Part shown: positions 5,725 through 7,248 of the stretch, in pieces
Numbering within the stretch: the stretch's first letter is position 1
Layout of the letters: each line of letters starts with the position of its first letter
Assembly: GCA_023397045.1 (NCBI GenBank)
Contig: JAEWUR010000744.1
Coordinates: forward strand, 1 to 7,248
DNA: 7,248 nt
Source of the DNA: Planctomycetota bacterium
GTDB lineage: Bacteria; Planctomycetota; Planctomycetia; Pirellulales; Thermoguttaceae
Reading direction: 5' to 3'
Notes under the pieces: generated by a model
The model's input: only the letters and a program-made list of their open reading frames with translations
What the model was told of the DNA's origin: nothing
Database searches by the model: none
Translations under genes and position numbers: made by a program

Positions 5725-6738
5725 TTAACCACCCGGTCTGCGGCTATCCCTTGGGCACCGGCCGAATTGCCGTCGAAACAGCGTGGCGAAGTACTGGCTC
5801 GACGCGAACCCGCAACCGAGGGCGACGTCGGTTACGGTTCGGTCGGGTTGTTCTTCGAGTATTCGCGCCGCGGCGTTCAGGCGGCAGTAGTTCAGGTACT
5901 GCATCGGCGTCATGTTGACCAGTTGTTTCGACAGTCGCGTGAAACTGGTCACGCCCATGCCGCAACGCCGGGCCATCCCCCGGACGGTCCATTCGACGGC
6001 CAATCCGTCAAGATTCTGGCCCAGATCGGCCCAGAATAGCTCGACGGTTCGGCCGACCGTCGAGAGGGACCGGTCGAGGACCATTTCCTGACGGCGGTAC
6101 ATCTCTAGCAGCGCCAGGAAGAGTTGGTTGATTGCGACCGCGAGGTTTGAGATCCGGCCGCTGTCATCCTCCGGGTCAACCGCCGAGCAGATTTGGGCAA
6201 ACGCCCGGGTGATCTCCGGCGTAGCCGTCCAGACGGGCTGTTCGTTGTGTCTGAGGTAATCGGTTAACTGTCGCAGGTCGCTGGGTGCCAGAACAACCCA
6301 GGAGGGCCAATGCCACGCCTGGTGTGGCCGTCGGACGTCGACATCGAGGATGAGGAAATGGAGTCGTCCTGGTCCAATCTCCGGGTCGCCCAGGCGATGT
6401 CTCTGCCACGGTCGAGTGATCGTCAGATCGCCGGCTTTTAGGTAGGACTCGCAGCCTTCGACGGAAAAGCCCAGCCGACCACGTTCGAGGAACGTCAATT
6501 CGACGCCTTCGTTGCGATGCCAATCGAGGCCCCAGTTCTGCCGCTGGCCGGCATCCCAGAACCCGACGACCTTCACGCCCGGCAGCGCCTTGGGCGGCAG
6601 TCGCCGGCCGGGATAATGCCCGTGGACAAACGCCTTGTGTAGCAGTTGCCCGTTTTGGGCCGCCAATTCGACGGGCCGGCAGGTGTCGGCCTCGTAGGTC
6701 TTGCCGCGTTCGTGGTAGAAGGGGATCGTCGCGGCCAT
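5725..6738 (-). CDS. AraC-family transcriptional regulator with cupin-like sensor domain
   Basis: 337 residues, a normal size for AraC/XylS regulators. The N-terminal part is cupin-like: H74-x-N-E-G-V-E at the first strand, then FLERGRLGF, and KAGDLTITRPWQRHRLG (101-117) with the Pro and His typical of a sugar-sensing AraC pocket. The C-terminal DNA-binding domain has two helix-turn-helix units: WTVRGMARRCGMGVTSFTRLSKQLVNMTPMQYL in outline (250-282), then VTDVALGCGFASSQYFATLFRRQFG (302-326). The closing signature, usually TPxxYR, is CPRDSR here, a small departure. The ATG at 6738 fits the start of the domain; its ribosome binding site is weak. It is transcribed away from the isomerase-like gene at 6898 and convergent with the HicB-like gene, with no terminator visible between the stops. 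The likely role is control of the divergent sugar gene, and perhaps of itself, through the repeats in the spacer. The ligand cannot be read from the sequence. Confidence 0.92.
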   Translation of the reverse strand: MAATIPFYHERGKTYEADTCRPVELAAQNGQLLHKAFVHGHYPGRRLPPKALPGVKVVGFWDAGQRQNWGLDWHRNEGVELTFLERGRLGFSVEGCESYLKAGDLTITRPWQRHRLGDPEIGPGRLHFLILDVDVRRPHQAWHWPSWVVLAPSDLRQLTDYLRHNEQPVWTATPEITRAFAQICSAVDPEDDSGRISNLAVAINQLFLALLEMYRRQEMVLDRSLSTVGRTVELFWADLGQNLDGLAVEWTVRGMARRCGMGVTSFTRLSKQLVNMTPMQYLNYCRLNAAARILEEQPDRTVTDVALGCGFASSQYFATLFRRQFGRCPRDSRRPGG

Positions 6739-6776
6739 CGCTGCGGCTCACGTTGGGGGATTGTGCAATTTTTTTC

Positions 6777-6808
6777 GCCGAAGCATTCTGCACGACGCCA
6801 TCTTCGGC
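6777..6808. repeat. Inverted repeat in the AraC/isomerase spacer
   Basis: GCCGAAG (6777-6783) and CTTCGGC (6802-6808) form a perfect 7-bp inverted repeat separated by 18 nt. The wide centre is more like two half-sites of a dimeric regulator than a tight RNA hairpin. It is no terminator in either direction, because its T-run lies before it on the plus strand. Confidence 0.35.
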
Positions 6809-6810
6809 TC

Positions 6811-6844
6811 AGGTTACCATTATAGACGGTATTTCATGGTACCT
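6811..6844. repeat. Near-perfect inverted repeat, possible operator
   Basis: AGGTTACCAT (6811-6820) and ATGGTACCT (6836-6844) are inverted copies differing by one extra T in the left arm. The centre is 15 nt. The repeat covers the TATAGA candidate -10 and starts 87 bp before the isomerase ATG, a suitable place for control by the divergent AraC-type regulator. Confidence 0.4.
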
Positions 6845-6897
6845 CAACAAATCCACAACCTGCAAATTTCTTCAACCGCCGGAAAAGGGTTCTAGAC

Positions 6898-7248
6898 ATG
6901 GGAAAGATTTCGCTTGGCGTCAACATGGAATTCGTCCGCCACGACGACAAATCGTTCGAATGGGGCGTCGAAAAGGCCGCCGAACTGGGCTATGAATATG
7001 TCGAACCGATGGTCCATTGGGGGCGCGAGCTGCTCAGCGAAGGCGGCTATTTCCACAGCGTCTCGATGCTGGACGACCCCTACCGGATACGGCGTGCGTG
7101 TGAGAAAGCGGGCATCAAGCTCTCCGCACTCTCCGGCCACTCGAACCTTTGCAGGCCGGAGGTCGGAACCGAGTATATCAAACAAGCGGTCCGGTTTGCC
7201 GCCGAGTGCGGCGCTCCGGTCGTCAATTCGGATGAAGGTCCCAAAAAG
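6898..7248 (+). CDS. Sugar phosphate isomerase/epimerase-like TIM-barrel protein (3' end outside window)
   Basis: An open frame of 117 codons runs off the right edge. The ATG at 6898 is preceded by AAGGG (6885-6889) with an 8-nt gap. The visible part fits the N-terminal third of a xylose-isomerase-like (AP endonuclease 2-type) TIM barrel: strand ISLGVNMEFV, helix FEWGVEKAAELGYEYVEPMVHWG, helix YRIRRACEKAGIKLSALSGHSNLCRPE, then YIKQAVRFAAECGAPVVNSDEGPKK. V-E-P after strand 2, S-G-H-S after strand 3 and V-V-N-S-D-E after strand 4 are where this superfamily places metal- and substrate-binding residues. Members isomerise or epimerise sugars, inosose or hydroxypyruvate; the substrate cannot be assigned here. 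No signal peptide, so cytoplasmic. Divergent from an AraC-type regulator, which probably controls it. Confidence 0.88.
   Translation, partial: MGKISLGVNMEFVRHDDKSFEWGVEKAAELGYEYVEPMVHWGRELLSEGGYFHSVSMLDDPYRIRRACEKAGIKLSALSGHSNLCRPEVGTEYIKQAVRFAAECGAPVVNSDEGPKK

Larger units (their letters stand above)
6739..6897. promoter_or_regulatory. Divergent promoter region, AraC regulator / isomerase
   Basis: This 159-bp spacer must carry the promoters for both divergent genes. It is AT-richer than the genes and contains a seven-T run (6769-6775 region) and two inverted repeats (6777-6808 and 6811-6844) side by side in the middle. TATAGA at 6821-6826 could be a plus-strand -10 box, but no good -35 lies 16-18 bp upstream; activator-dependent AraC targets often lack one. 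Confidence 0.5.

Noticed and set aside
5285..5728. A 147-codon plus-strand open frame over the HicB-like gene
   Set aside because: It has shadow composition; the ribosome binding site at 5311-5316 and the ribbon-helix-helix domain belong to the other frame.

Overview
The window looks like chromosomal DNA of a planctomycete, most likely of the Pirellulales group. This is inferred from protein style only: GC-rich codon use, a small solitary protein with a HicB-type ribbon-helix-helix end of a kind I associate with planctomycetes, a large secreted beta-rich protein that may carry a PEP-CTERM tail outside the window, and a xylose-isomerase-like TIM-barrel protein. No rRNA, tRNA, CRISPR array, insertion sequence or phage gene is visible.

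Layout. (1) From the left edge to 1827, on the minus strand, runs a 3'-truncated gene for an exported beta-rich protein (609 codons visible). (2) 1828-2144 is non-coding. It holds that gene's leader, a small repeat cluster and a rho-independent terminator for the next minus-strand unit. (3) 2145-5017, minus strand, is a two-gene unit: a multi-pass GT-C (family 39-like) glycosyltransferase followed by a trans-polyprenyl diphosphate synthase, joined by an ATGA stop/start overlap. (4) 5018-5321 is a divergent non-coding spacer with notable inverted repeats. (5) 5322-5711, plus strand, is the small HicB-like protein, with no HicA-type toxin beside it. (6) 5725-6738, minus strand, is an AraC-family regulator convergent with it. 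(7) 6739-6897 is a divergent spacer with two further inverted repeats. (8) From 6898 to the right edge, plus strand, is the start of a sugar phosphate isomerase/epimerase-like gene (117 codons visible).

How the genes may work together. The glycosyltransferase and prenyl synthase are translationally coupled. The first probably uses a polyprenyl-phosphate sugar donor and the second makes linear prenyl diphosphates, most often for menaquinone. The coupling therefore suggests shared dosage, or a specialised lipid carrier. The AraC-type regulator has a cupin-like sensor domain and is transcribed away from the isomerase-like gene across a 159-bp spacer, the usual geometry for a local sugar-responsive regulator and its target. 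The other genes look like ordinary chromosomal neighbours. I see no convincing new multi-gene system. The points most worth checking are the overlapping alternative hairpins upstream of the HicB-like gene, the repeats in the regulator/isomerase spacer, and the compositionally odd C-terminal tail of the glycosyltransferase.
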